A stretch of DNA of 64,000 nucleotides from Bacillota bacterium. GTDB lineage: Bacteria > Bacillota > Clostridia > Christensenellales > SZUA-584. Location: contig JAEWRI010000038.1 in NCBI GenBank assembly GCA_023460085.1, positions 62,001 to 126,000 on the forward strand, in the 5' to 3' direction. Numbering within the stretch: the stretch's first letter is position 1; every line of letters begins with the position of its first letter. Below are positions 26,071 to 34,056 of the stretch, piece after piece. The translations under genes were made by a program, and so were the position numbers. The notes below the pieces were generated by a model. That model saw only the letters and a list, made by a program, of their open reading frames with translations, had not been told where the DNA came from and ran no database searches.

Positions 26071-26934
26071 TTACGTAATGAAATAACTGTGGATGCGCTC
26101 GACCTCCTGCGGAAGCGCGTCGGCGACGGCCTGTGCATCGGCTTCGGAGACACCCGCGAGGCTCAGTATATGCGGGCTGACAGCGCGGGCGTCGTTCATG
26201 CCCAGCAGCCTTTCGTAATAAATCGTGCTGATGGTGTCCGCGACATGGATGAGCCGCACCTCGGCGGCATCCGGTCCCGCGATAAAAGGCGCGTGGTGGC
26301 GCTCGACGATGGCGGTAATGTCCTCGCGCAGGTTCCACCTCCGGCACAGCCATGCGCCCGCCTCCGCATGAGACAGCCCTCCCATCAACGCGCGCTCCGC
26401 CGCCAGCTGATGGATGCCGTTCGATACCCTGACCGCCACCTCGTCGATGAGATCCGGCAGGCACGCATCCAGCAGCGCGATACCGATGTCGTGGATAAGA
26501 CCGTAAGTAAAGTATTTATGCCCGTCCCCGCGATGTGCGCGCGACGCAAGCATACTGGCCGCCGCCGAGGTGCCGATCACGTGCCGCCAATAACGCGGCA
26601 TATCGAAGGTTCTGTTTTGGCGGATACGCTGCGCATCGGGGAAAAGCAGCCGGGAAATGAAGAATATCGTGAGGTTCTGCACCGCGTGCATGCCAAGATA
26701 CACCACCGCTTCGCGCACGGAAGTAAGCTTTTTGCCCAACTGATAGTATCCCGAGTTGAGATTCCGCAGCATCAGCTCATTGAGCGGTTCGTTCCGGGAG
26801 ACCCTTTCCACCAGCGCATCGAGATCGGTATCCAGGGGATTCTTCAGCATGGCCAGAATCTCGCTGACACTCTGGGGCAGCATTGGAAGGGACCCCGAAT
26901 TCTCCAGCAGCGCGAACAGTGTATCCTTGTCCAT
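26071..26934 (-). CDS. HDOD-domain signalling protein
   Basis: The 287-aa protein is essentially one HDOD domain: LPMLPQSVSEILAML at the N-terminus, YLGMHAVQNLTIFFISR in the core, and the degenerate HD region GLIHDIGIALLDA followed by an HH pair (VERHHAP). HDOD proteins usually lack enzymatic activity and act in c-di-GMP or stress signalling. No receiver or GGDEF partner is fused or adjacent. AGGAGG precedes the ATG. Confidence 0.85.
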   Translation of the reverse strand: MDKDTLFALLENSGSLPMLPQSVSEILAMLKNPLDTDLDALVERVSRNEPLNELMLRNLNSGYYQLGKKLTSVREAVVYLGMHAVQNLTIFFISRLLFPDAQRIRQNRTFDMPRYWRHVIGTSAAASMLASRAHRGDGHKYFTYGLIHDIGIALLDACLPDLIDEVAVRVSNGIHQLAAERALMGGLSHAEAGAWLCRRWNLREDITAIVERHHAPFIAGPDAAEVRLIHVADTISTIYYERLLGMNDARAVSPHILSLAGVSEADAQAVADALPQEVERIHSYFIT

Positions 26935-27239
26935 TCGGTATCCTCCTGATGCAATTGCTGACCGGCGCGCTGCGGCACCGCGTTTCCAAGAAACGGGCTT
27001 TGCGCCGGGCGGCGGACATGCCCGCCGTGCTCATGATTATATCAGATACAGGAAGGCCCTGCCAGAGGAACGGTATCCGGAATTCCGTAAAAGCAGAAAA
27101 GTGCTGCCGTCGGAAACAGATACGGAAGCATACCGGCAGACGTCGACTTGCCGCCGTGAATATGGTAGAATTCGAAAGGTGATTCTAAGGGATGTCACGC
27201 ACGCACAGAACTGCTGCGGGCGCAAAAACGGGGGTATTC
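26935..27239. other. Divergent HDOD/YitT intergenic region
   Basis: Each side shows an isolated -10-like box (TATAAT on the minus strand at 27036-27041; TAGAAT on the plus strand near 27168) without a good -35. I see no gene or strong RNA fold. Confidence 0.4.
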
Positions 27240-28118
27240 ATGAAGCATATACTCGCCAGCAAAAAGGATTTTCTGCTGATTAACCTCGGGCTCTTCCTTG
27301 TGGCGGCAGGCGTCCATTTCTTTAAAACGCCCAACCACTTCGCCATCGGCGGCACCACGGGCCTGTCCATCATACTGTCCGCGTTCTTTCCCGCGCTCAA
27401 CGTCGGCACGTTCATGTTCATCATCAACGCGCTGCTCATCATCGTCGGCTTCATCTTCCTCGGGAAAAACTTCACCGTGGGCACCATCTACTCCTCGTTC
27501 GCGCTGTCGCTCTACATCTGGCTGCTGGAGCTCGTATTCCCCATATCGCAGCCGCTGACGAACGACAAATTTCTGGAGCTGTGCTTCGCGGTGATACTGC
27601 CCGCGCTGGGCAGCGGCATCGTGTTCAACCTGGGCGCGTCCACGGGCGGCACGGACATCGCCGCCATGATACTCTCCAAGCATACCAGCCTCGAAATCGG
27701 AAAGGCGCTGCTCGTGAGCGACTTTGTGATCACGCTCGCCGCGGGCCTTGTATACAGCGCGGACGCGGGCCTCACGTACAACATCACCACTGCGCTGTAC
27801 TGCATACTCGGCCTGCTGTTCAAGGCGCTGCTGCTGGACAACGTGATAGAGAGCATCAACGTGCGCAAGCTGATGACCATCGTGTCCAAGGAGAGCAAAG
27901 CCATCGAAGCGTTCATCATCAATCAGCTGCACCGCGGCGCCACCCTCTCTCAGGCGTGCGGCGCGTATACCGGTGAATGCAAGGAGGTCATCACCACCGT
28001 GCTGAACCGGCGGCAGGCGGTCGCGCTGCGCAACTACATCCGCACCATCGACAAGGAAGCCTTCATCACCATCGTCAACTCCAGCGAGACGGTAGGCAAG
28101 GGTTTCCGCGCGATGTAA
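27240..28118 (+). CDS. YitT family membrane protein (DUF161/DUF2179)
   Basis: The 292-aa protein has five to six membrane helices (residues about 10-190) and a C-terminal cytoplasmic DUF2179 domain (about 205-292, EVITTVLNRRQAVALRNYIRTIDKEAFI). The glycine-rich FNLGASTGGTDIAAMIL segment is typical of YitT. Role unknown; the family is common in Firmicutes. I start at MKHILASKKDF with GGGGG upstream; an ATG 48 bases earlier is possible but outside the conserved region. Confidence 0.87.
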   Translation: MKHILASKKDFLLINLGLFLVAAGVHFFKTPNHFAIGGTTGLSIILSAFFPALNVGTFMFIINALLIIVGFIFLGKNFTVGTIYSSFALSLYIWLLELVFPISQPLTNDKFLELCFAVILPALGSGIVFNLGASTGGTDIAAMILSKHTSLEIGKALLVSDFVITLAAGLVYSADAGLTYNITTALYCILGLLFKALLLDNVIESINVRKLMTIVSKESKAIEAFIINQLHRGATLSQACGAYTGECKEVITTVLNRRQAVALRNYIRTIDKEAFITIVNSSETVGKGFRAM

Positions 28119-28123
28119 GGGAG

Positions 28124-28492
28124 CTAAGCGGACGTTTCGGCCATATCCTGAAGCTTCAGCACAAACGCAACGGCGATCATATCCCGCATGGAGGGTTTGG
28201 GAACCACAAAGAGGTATTTGGGCGTTTCATCGTCGCGATGCCGATAAACACGGTATGCCTCACCCATGTCGTTGAACTCCCCGTACTCTTCCGTTAATAA
28301 CAGCACCATATCCTCTTCTTCAAAAGCATATGGGCAATCCTGTACGGAGATGCAGGAATATGTGCGTTCCTCATAGGTCAGCGTAATGCCGTTATCCGGG
28401 TAATCGGCAAACTCATACTCGTTGCTGCAGCCCGAAAACAGCAGCGCGGCCGTCACACAGAGCAATGGCAGAAACCATACCGCTTTTTTCAT
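28124..28492 (-). CDS. Small lipoprotein of unknown function
   Basis: The 122-aa protein has a signal peptide and lipobox (LFSGC, Cys22) and then an acidic alpha/beta domain of about 100 residues with no family I recognise. GGGAGGGG precedes the ATG. It is convergent with yitT (5-bp gap), with its own strong promoter. Confidence 0.75.
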   Translation of the reverse strand: MKKAVWFLPLLCVTAALLFSGCSNEYEFADYPDNGITLTYEERTYSCISVQDCPYAFEEEDMVLLLTEEYGEFNDMGEAYRVYRHRDDETPKYLFVVPKPSMRDMIAVAFVLKLQDMAETSA

Positions 28493-28522
28493 AACCCCTC
28501 CCGCGTCCTGCGTATTGTATGG

Positions 28523-28551
28523 ATCATATATCCGCCCGGCGACGTTGTCAA
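28523..28551 (-). promoter_or_regulatory. Promoter of the small lipoprotein gene
   Basis: TTGACA (28546-28551), 17-bp spacer, TATGAT (28523-28528). Confidence 0.8.
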
Positions 28552-28579
28552 TTAGCGGTAACTCTGCGGCGACGGGACG

Positions 28580-28609
28580 TTGACACAGGCTTTGGCACGG
28601 TGCTATAAT
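28580..28609 (+). promoter_or_regulatory. Promoter of the ABC-F leader and operon
   Basis: Perfect TTGACA (28580-28585), 18-bp spacer, perfect TATAAT (28604-28609). Transcription should start near 28616, giving a leader of about 170 bases. A consensus promoter with a structured leader suggests control after initiation. Confidence 0.85.
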
Positions 28610-28625
28610 CGTTGCTGAAGAAAGT

Positions 28626-28786
28626 AAAGGAGCAGCCGATGCGCAAATAGTTCATGTGCCGAGCAAATCAACCCTGTGTCCCGCCGAGGCGGGATGTTGT
28701 GTTGCCGGGCGCGTGGACGAATGAGGCTCCTTTTTGTTTGGCCTCTTTTCGTGTCCTGCCCGGCAGCGCGGACTTTATTGGAGGCC
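28626..28786 (+). promoter_or_regulatory. Ribosome-mediated attenuator leader of the ABC-F gene
   Basis: The leader has a short ORF with a strong SD, a TCCCGC/GCGGGA hairpin (28679-28694), and competing pairings. GAGGC (28723-28727) pairs with GCCTC (28741-28745), and the same GGCCTC (28740-28745) can instead pair with GAGGCC (28781-28786), the SD of the ABC-F gene. A longer stem GTTGCCGGGC/GCCCGGCAGC (28701-28710, 28758-28767) can enclose the first option. AAAGGAGC (28626-28633, the leader SD) is also complementary to GCTCCTTT (28726-28733). This is the layout of drug-stalling attenuators; the mechanism is inferred. Confidence 0.65.
28639..28650 (+). CDS. Three-codon leader peptide (Met-Arg-Lys)
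   Basis: ATG CGC AAA TAG, with AGGAG ending six bases before the ATG. Short leader ORFs are a known feature upstream of ABC-F and rRNA-methyltransferase resistance genes, where an antibiotic-stalled ribosome changes the downstream fold. At three codons the ribosome would stall at or just after initiation. Confidence 0.55.
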   Translation: MRK

Positions 28787-28788
28787 AT

Positions 28789-30339
28789 ATGCTGCAAACG
28801 AACCAATTATCCATATTTCGAAAATCCACCGGGCAGGCGCTGCTGGAGAACTTCACGTTTGCGCTGAACCCGGGAGAACGAATCGCCGTCATCGGCGAGG
28901 AGGGCAACGGCAAAAGCACACTTTTAAAGCTGCTCTACGATCCGTCCCTTGCGGAGCCCTACGCCGAATGGCAGGGCGATATCCGCCGCGAAGGCAAGCT
29001 GGGATACCTGTTTCAGGAGCTGTCCGAAGCGGACCGCCGCCTCACGGCTTATGAATACCTCTCCCATTGGGGCGTGTGGGGCGTGGCGGACGCGGGAGAG
29101 CTGGCACAAACAGCGGGCGTTTTGGGGCTGCCGGTGGAGCTGGCCTACGCCGACCAGTCCGTCGGCACGCTGTCGGGCGGCGAAAAAGTAAAGCTGCAGC
29201 TGCTGCGCATACTGGCGCACCAGCCGGACGTGCTGCTGCTGGACGAACCGACCAACGACATCGACATAGAGACGCTGGAATGGATGGAGCGCTTTCTGCT
29301 CTCCTGCCGCCTGCCCGTGCTGTATATCTCCCACGACGAGACGCTGCTGGAGCGCACCGCCACGGGCATCATCCACATCGAGCAGCTGCGCAGCAAAACG
29401 GAGTGCCGCCACACCATCGCGCGCGTACCGTACCGCGTTTATGTGGACGATCGGTTGCGCGGCATCACGCACCAGACCCAGATGGCCCGCAAGGAGAAGC
29501 AGGAGTATGACGCGCAGATGGATCGCTACCGGCAGATCTATGAGCGCGTACACCACGATCAGAACGCCATCTCCCGCGGAAATCCGGCGGGCGGGCGGCT
29601 GTTGAAGAAGAAGATGCACGCGGTGAAATCCATGGGCCGCCGCTTCGAGCGCGAGAAGCAGGACATGACGCAAAAGCCCGTCACGGAGGACGCGATACTG
29701 CTGTCTTTGCCGGAAGTATCCCTGCCCGGCGGCAAGGAAGTACTGCGCTTCGGCCTGCCCGAGCTCAGCGTGGGCGGCATCGTGCTGGCGCGGGACGTGT
29801 GCCTCTCCGTCACGGGGCCGGAACACGTCGGCATCATCGGGCGCAACGGCGCGGGCAAGACCACGCTGCTGCGTGCCGTCGCGGACGCGCTGCAACAGCG
29901 CGGCGATATCCGCGCGCTCTATATGCCGCAGGATTATGTCTCGCTGCTGCCTCCGGAGTCCACACCGCTGGACTATCTCGCGCCCTCCGGCGCAAAGGAG
30001 GATGTAACGCGCGCGCGCACGTACATGGGCAGCATGCGGTACACGCGCGAGGAGATGGTGCGCCCCGTCGCGACGCTCTCGGGCGGACAGAAGGCCAAGC
30101 TGTTCTTCGCGAAGATGGCGCTGGGCGGCTACGACGTGCTCATACTGGACGAGCCGACGCGCAACTTCAGCGCGCTGTCCGGCCCGGTGGTGCGCGCGGC
30201 GCTCGCGGAATTCGGAGGTGCCATTATCAGCGTCAGCCATGACCGAAAATACTTAAGCGAAGTTTGCGATACGCTGTACCGCCTGACGCCCTCCGGCCTT
30301 GTGCCGGAACCGTCCGGCAACCACACGGAGGTGACATGA
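28789..30339 (+). CDS. ABC-F type ribosomal protection protein
   Basis: This 516-aa soluble twin-ATPase would bind the ribosomal E site and dislodge peptidyl-transferase antibiotics. Two ABC domains have Walker A GEEGNGKST and GRNGAGKTT, signatures LSGGE and LSGGQ, and Walker B/catalytic Glu DEPTND and DEPTRN. They are joined by a basic linker (about residues 220-300, QMARKEKQEYDAQMDRYRQ), the antibiotic-resistance determinant region. There are no membrane segments. DEPTRNFSALSGP resembles the Lmo0919/CplR/VgaL-like group, which protects against lincosamides, pleuromutilins and streptogramin A. The start at 28789 follows GGAGG; the longer frame runs through the regulatory leader. Confidence 0.88.
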   Translation: MLQTNQLSIFRKSTGQALLENFTFALNPGERIAVIGEEGNGKSTLLKLLYDPSLAEPYAEWQGDIRREGKLGYLFQELSEADRRLTAYEYLSHWGVWGVADAGELAQTAGVLGLPVELAYADQSVGTLSGGEKVKLQLLRILAHQPDVLLLDEPTNDIDIETLEWMERFLLSCRLPVLYISHDETLLERTATGIIHIEQLRSKTECRHTIARVPYRVYVDDRLRGITHQTQMARKEKQEYDAQMDRYRQIYERVHHDQNAISRGNPAGGRLLKKKMHAVKSMGRRFEREKQDMTQKPVTEDAILLSLPEVSLPGGKEVLRFGLPELSVGGIVLARDVCLSVTGPEHVGIIGRNGAGKTTLLRAVADALQQRGDIRALYMPQDYVSLLPPESTPLDYLAPSGAKEDVTRARTYMGSMRYTREEMVRPVATLSGGQKAKLFFAKMALGGYDVLILDEPTRNFSALSGPVVRAALAEFGGAIISVSHDRKYLSEVCDTLYRLTPSGLVPEPSGNHTEVT

Positions 30340-30890
30340 TGCAAAGGAATTACGAGACGGAAAGGCTCATGCTGCGCACGCTGAACACGGACAGCGCGCA
30401 GGCTGTGCTGGCGTATTTCGACCGGAACCGCGCGTTTCTGGAGCCGTGGGAACCCACGCGCTGTGCGGACTTCTATACGAAGGCATATCAACGCGGCGTG
30501 CTGGAAGCGGAGCAGACGGAGATGGACGCGGGGCGCATGCTCAAGCTGTGGCTGTTCCGGCGCGACGACCCCAAGCGCGTCATCGGTTCGCTCTCGTTCA
30601 GCGGCATTACGCGCGGCAGCTTCCTGTCCTGCTTCATGGGCTACCGGCTGGACGAGCAGGAGCGCGGCAAGGGCTACATGCCCGAAGCCGTACTGCGGGG
30701 CACCGGGGTGATGTTCACCGAATTCGGGCTGCACCGCATCGAGGCCAACGTCATTCCGCGCAACGCCGCTTCACTGCGCGTCGTGGAGAAGGCGGGCTTC
30801 GAGCCCGAGGGTATCTCGCGGCGGTACCTCAAAATCAACGGCGTCTGGGAAGACCACGTCCACATGGTTCTGCTGAATGACGCGATGTAG
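30339..30890 (+). CDS. GNAT acetyltransferase, RimJ/RimL-like
   Basis: A 183-aa acetyl-CoA-dependent N-acetyltransferase. The acetyl-CoA loop is seen in YRLDEQERGKGYMPEAV, followed by IEANVIPRNAASLRVVEKAGF, the RimJ/RimL/Acetyltransf_3 pattern. It is joined to the ABC-F gene by overlapping stop and start (ATGATG, with GGAGGTGA just before); I use the second ATG, 7 bases from GGAGG, and the first (30336) is equally possible. Cotranscription suggests it could acetylate an antibiotic or ribosomal protein, but the substrate is unknown. Confidence 0.85.
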   Translation: MQRNYETERLMLRTLNTDSAQAVLAYFDRNRAFLEPWEPTRCADFYTKAYQRGVLEAEQTEMDAGRMLKLWLFRRDDPKRVIGSLSFSGITRGSFLSCFMGYRLDEQERGKGYMPEAVLRGTGVMFTEFGLHRIEANVIPRNAASLRVVEKAGFEPEGISRRYLKINGVWEDHVHMVLLNDAM

Positions 30891-30904
30891 CCGCTCGTGT
30901 ACAA

Positions 30905-30930
30905 AAAAGCCGCCCACTCAGGCGGCTTTT
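30905..30930. terminator. Bidirectional terminator
   Basis: Perfect 10-bp stem AAAAGCCGCC/GGCGGCTTTT with loop CACTCA between the convergent GNAT and small membrane protein genes. Confidence 0.9.
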
Positions 30931-30935
30931 GCGCT

Positions 30936-31325
30936 TCACTGTATCAGATAGGTCATGATGGCGTTTTTAATCTGGTCGGGCAGCTTGCTCTGCTGGTACA
31001 TGCCGATGCCCGATGTCACCGCGAGCGGCCACAGTACAAGCATGGAAACCGCCATGGCGCCCGCCTTATCGCCCCACTTCGCGCTGCCGACATCCACGAC
31101 GACCTGATTGCCTTCCAGCTTGTTGATTTTTACGGTGATGGCCTTATCCATGCCAATCCACTGCTTCAATGCCCCGCTGCGGGCGCGTGCCTGTATGATG
31201 ATGTTCCCGCCTTCAAGGGTGAGCACCTGCGTCTCCATGTTCTCCGCGTAGGTCAGAAAGGTATTGACCGCAGCCGTCATCCCCTGAATATCCTTGCCGT
31301 CTTTGAGCGTATAGATGTCCGCCAT
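30936..31325 (-). CDS. Small protein of unknown function with one membrane segment
   Basis: The 129-aa protein has an N-terminal soluble beta-rich domain (residues 1-85, with QVLTLEGGNIIIQARARSG) and a hydrophobic stretch (about 90-112, AMAVSMLVLWPLAVTSGIGM). The start at 31325 (MADIYTLKDGK) follows GGAGG. I recognise no family. It could sit on the inner face of the membrane. Monocistronic. Confidence 0.7.
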   Translation of the reverse strand: MADIYTLKDGKDIQGMTAAVNTFLTYAENMETQVLTLEGGNIIIQARARSGALKQWIGMDKAITVKINKLEGNQVVVDVGSAKWGDKAGAMAVSMLVLWPLAVTSGIGMYQQSKLPDQIKNAIMTYLIQ

Positions 31326-31730
31326 ATTGCCCTCCGGGTGTTTTTGTTTGCATTGTATCACTAATATCGGCAAACTTAAAGCAAAGATGTATTTTCAGAC
31401 GGTAAAATGCCGCTTTTAGTCAAAAAACCGTAAACGGAATAATACCGGCGCAAGGCCGGCATTATCAGGAAAGTATTTAAAAATGTTTCTCGTTTTCAAA
31501 ATCAGTGCGCCGAAGGCTTTATGACTGGTTATCTCCCCTTCGCCTGATGATATAATACAAAACAAAGATGAAGATATCATGAAGAAAAGATGAACAAATT
31601 CTAAATATGTGCAAAATAATATCCTTAACCTCCCTTTTTTTGTTGTATGCCTTGCGAATACCATTCCTTGTGATGTAATATGATGTATATATACAAAGAT
31701 CACCGCATCAAACCAAAGGAGGATATGTCC
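31326..31730. other. 405-bp intergenic region, AT-rich, with one orphan hairpin
   Basis: No gene is seen. ATAATACCGGC (31439-31449) and GCCGGCATTAT (31455-31465) form an 11-bp stem with one mismatch around a 5-nt loop, without a T tract and not next to a stop codon. The stretch 31540-31700 is AT-rich with several -10-like boxes (for example TATAAT near 31550). The promoter of the next gene is probably here, but I cannot fix it. Confidence 0.5.
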
Positions 31731-32603
31731 ATGTCCCCGTACAAGAAGTTTATCGCTTCGGTGAAGGAATACTTTGAAAGCGTACCGGTGCTGAAGACTG
31801 TGCTCAACCTGCATGCTGCCGTGTTTGGGGCAGGCGGCGTGTTGTACCTGCTGGGCGCGTTTCTGATCAACACCATTTGGAGCAGTTTAACATCACTGTC
31901 AGGCGGGCTTTCCGGGCTTGTATTGTATGATGTCTTCACCGCGCTGGGTGTAATTCTGATTTGGACGGGCTTGCTGCTTTGCATCATTGCCGAAGACGAC
32001 ATGATTACCGCGATTATCAGTGCCTTTATTGCGGTCGGTTCACTCGTTGCCTGGATTGTCGCGCTGGCAGGTGTAAAGGTACTGGGTTATCACATCGGCT
32101 TGTTCCTGTTCGAACCCTTGCTGTACTTCCTCCTGTTTGCCGGAGTCGCGGTGCTCATATTCCTGAAGTCCGAGAAGTTCCGTGAGATGCGCGCATCGTC
32201 CGCGCGGCCCGCAGGCGTCACCTGCCCGCGCTGCGGCGGCTTCATCCCCGTCACCGCCGCTTTCTGCCCGCAGTGCGCCGCGCCGAACCCCGGCCCGCCG
32301 CAGTACGCACCCCCGGCCGCACCGCAGTACGCGCCGCCGCAGTACGCACCCCCGGCTGCACCGCAGTACGCGCCGCCGCAGTACGCAGCCCCGGCCGCTC
32401 CGCAGTATGCGCCGCCGCAGTACGCAGCCCCGGCCGCTCCGCAGTATGCGCCCCCGGTGCCCCCGGTGGTTCCCCAGCCAGAGCCCGCGCCCGCAGCGCC
32501 GGTTACCGAAGAGCCCGCAACCGCCCAGAACGCCTGCAAGAGCTGCGGTGCCGAGCTTCCTGCCGGAGCCGTATTCTGCGGAAAGTGCGGTGCACATCAA
32601 TAA
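31731..32603 (+). CDS. Membrane protein with two zinc ribbons and a Pro/Ala/Tyr repeat linker
   Basis: The 290-aa protein has four hydrophobic helices (about residues 20-145), a zinc ribbon CPRCGGFIPVTAAFCPQC (about 165-182), a linker of 13-residue repeats (PQYAPPQYAPPAA type, about 190-245) and a second zinc ribbon at the extreme C-terminus (CKSCGAELPAGAVFCGKCG). I choose the ATG at 31731, 8 bases after AGGAGG; an ATG at 31725 is only 2 bases away from it. No function is assignable. It shares the zinc-ribbon/low-complexity style with the RCC1-repeat proteins. Confidence 0.8.
   Translation: MSPYKKFIASVKEYFESVPVLKTVLNLHAAVFGAGGVLYLLGAFLINTIWSSLTSLSGGLSGLVLYDVFTALGVILIWTGLLLCIIAEDDMITAIISAFIAVGSLVAWIVALAGVKVLGYHIGLFLFEPLLYFLLFAGVAVLIFLKSEKFREMRASSARPAGVTCPRCGGFIPVTAAFCPQCAAPNPGPPQYAPPAAPQYAPPQYAPPAAPQYAPPQYAAPAAPQYAPPQYAAPAAPQYAPPVPPVVPQPEPAPAAPVTEEPATAQNACKSCGAELPAGAVFCGKCGAHQ
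32298..32456 (+). repeat. 39-bp tandem repeats encoding the PQYAPPQYAPPAA linker
   Basis: About four units, three of them nearly identical, lie between the two zinc ribbons. Confidence 0.8.
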
Positions 32604-32610
32604 TCGCACG

Positions 32611-32637
32611 AAAAAGGGGCTGCCTTCGCAGCCCCTT
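32611..32637. terminator. Bidirectional terminator between zinc-ribbon gene and cinA
   Basis: Perfect 10-bp stem AAGGGGCTGC/GCAGCCCCTT with loop CTTC. An A5 tract on its left gives the minus strand a T tract after cinA. Confidence 0.88.
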
Positions 32638-32662
32638 CGTATTATCCCTGCCTCTCCCGATT

Positions 32663-33922
32663 TCAGCGCCGCGGCGGACACTGCCGCGCGGCAATCCTTA
32701 TCATGGAGAGCGCGTGCATCACGGCAAAGCCCCGGATGAGCTCGCGCTCGTTTTTGTGCCCGCGTGAAAGCCTGAATTCCTTCACGTCGCTATACCCCTC
32801 CGCGTCCACCGCAATATAGACCAGCCCGACGGGCTTCTCCGGCGTGCCGCCCTCCGGCCCCGCGATGCCCGTAACCCCGAGGCCGATGTCCGCGCCCGAA
32901 AGCGCGCGCACCTCCCGGGCCATCTCGCGCGCGGTCTGATCCGATACCGCGCCGTAAGCGTCCAGCGTCTCGCGCTTTACGCCCAGCAATTTCTGCTTCA
33001 TGTCGTTGGAATAGGTGCATACGCCGCAGCCGAACACTGCCGACGCGCCCGAAATGTCCGTCAGCGCGCGCGATACGCCGCCGCCCGTACAGCTCTCCGC
33101 GGTCGCCACGCTGAGTCCTTTCTCATGGAGCAGCCGTACCACGGCCTGCTGCAGGCTGCCCGCGTCCACGCCATAAACAACTTCGCCCAGCCGCTGCTGT
33201 ATCTCCTCCAGCACCGGACGGATCAGCGCTTCGGCTTGCTCCGCGGTTTCAGCCTTGGCGGATACGCGCACCTGCACCTCCCCCTGCTTGGCGTAGGGCG
33301 CGACGGTGGGATTCTGGTACGACGTCATGATATCGCGCAGTTTATCCTCTACCATGGACTCTCCCATGCCAAAGATGAACAGCGTGTGCGAGAGTATCGT
33401 CGCATGCGTTTTTTCCATCAGGTACGGCGCAACGCGGTTTTTAAACATCGGCTCCAGCTCCTTCGGCGGGCCGGGCAGCATGATCACAATTTTACCCTTC
33501 TGCTCTACCGCGATGCCGGGAGCGAATCCGTCGTCGTTAAAGAACACCGTGGAGCCCGCCGGGACGCGCGCCTGCAGCAGGTTGTTGGGCGTCATCTGCT
33601 GGCGGCGCGACGCGAACAGCGCCTCTATCTTTTTTACGGAAGGCTCGTGCGTCTCCATGCCCAGCCCGAAATAATCCGCTACCGTCTGCTTGGTCAGATC
33701 GTCGCAGGTAGGCCCGAGGCCGCCCGTCGTAATCACCATGTCGGAGCGCGACAGCGACAGCGCGAGGTTCTCCTTCAGCCGCTCCGCGTTGTCGCCCACG
33801 ACGGACTGATGGTACGTGTCGATGCCCAGCGCGGCCAGCTCCCGCGCGAGAAACGCGCCGTTGGTGTTGACGATATCCCCCAGCAGCAGCTCTGTGCCGA
33901 CGCAAATGATTTCCGCTTTCAT
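32663..33922 (-). CDS. cinA: CinA family nicotinamide-nucleotide amidase
   Basis: This 419-aa protein couples an N-terminal MoaB/MogA-like (COG1058) domain (residues 1-170, GTELLLGDIVNTN, TTGGLGPTCDDLT) to a C-terminal NMN deamidase domain (about 255-415, VATAESCTGGGVSRALTD, GVTGIAGPEGGTPEKPVG). CinA recycles NMN and its N-terminal domain can hydrolyse ADP-ribose. Domain lengths and motifs are complete. GAGGGAA precedes the ATG. recA is not adjacent, unlike in some genomes. Confidence 0.95.
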   Translation of the reverse strand: MKAEIICVGTELLLGDIVNTNGAFLARELAALGIDTYHQSVVGDNAERLKENLALSLSRSDMVITTGGLGPTCDDLTKQTVADYFGLGMETHEPSVKKIEALFASRRQQMTPNNLLQARVPAGSTVFFNDDGFAPGIAVEQKGKIVIMLPGPPKELEPMFKNRVAPYLMEKTHATILSHTLFIFGMGESMVEDKLRDIMTSYQNPTVAPYAKQGEVQVRVSAKAETAEQAEALIRPVLEEIQQRLGEVVYGVDAGSLQQAVVRLLHEKGLSVATAESCTGGGVSRALTDISGASAVFGCGVCTYSNDMKQKLLGVKRETLDAYGAVSDQTAREMAREVRALSGADIGLGVTGIAGPEGGTPEKPVGLVYIAVDAEGYSDVKEFRLSRGHKNERELIRGFAVMHALSMIRIAARQCPPRR

Positions 33923-34000
33923 GTCATTCCCTCTTCCGTTTCCGATTCAGCTATTATAACACAGCACGGCGCGGTTATCCATGCGCTCCCAGTGCGCAGG

Positions 34001-34029
34001 TTGCGCAAAAATCGGCCTCGTGGTATTAT
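34001..34029 (+). promoter_or_regulatory. Promoter of the solute-binding lipoprotein gene
   Basis: TTGCGC (34001-34006), 17-bp spacer, TATTAT (34024-34029), 28 bp before the start. Confidence 0.55.
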
Positions 34030-34056
34030 TCACCATATCCCACATCGGAGGAGCTT

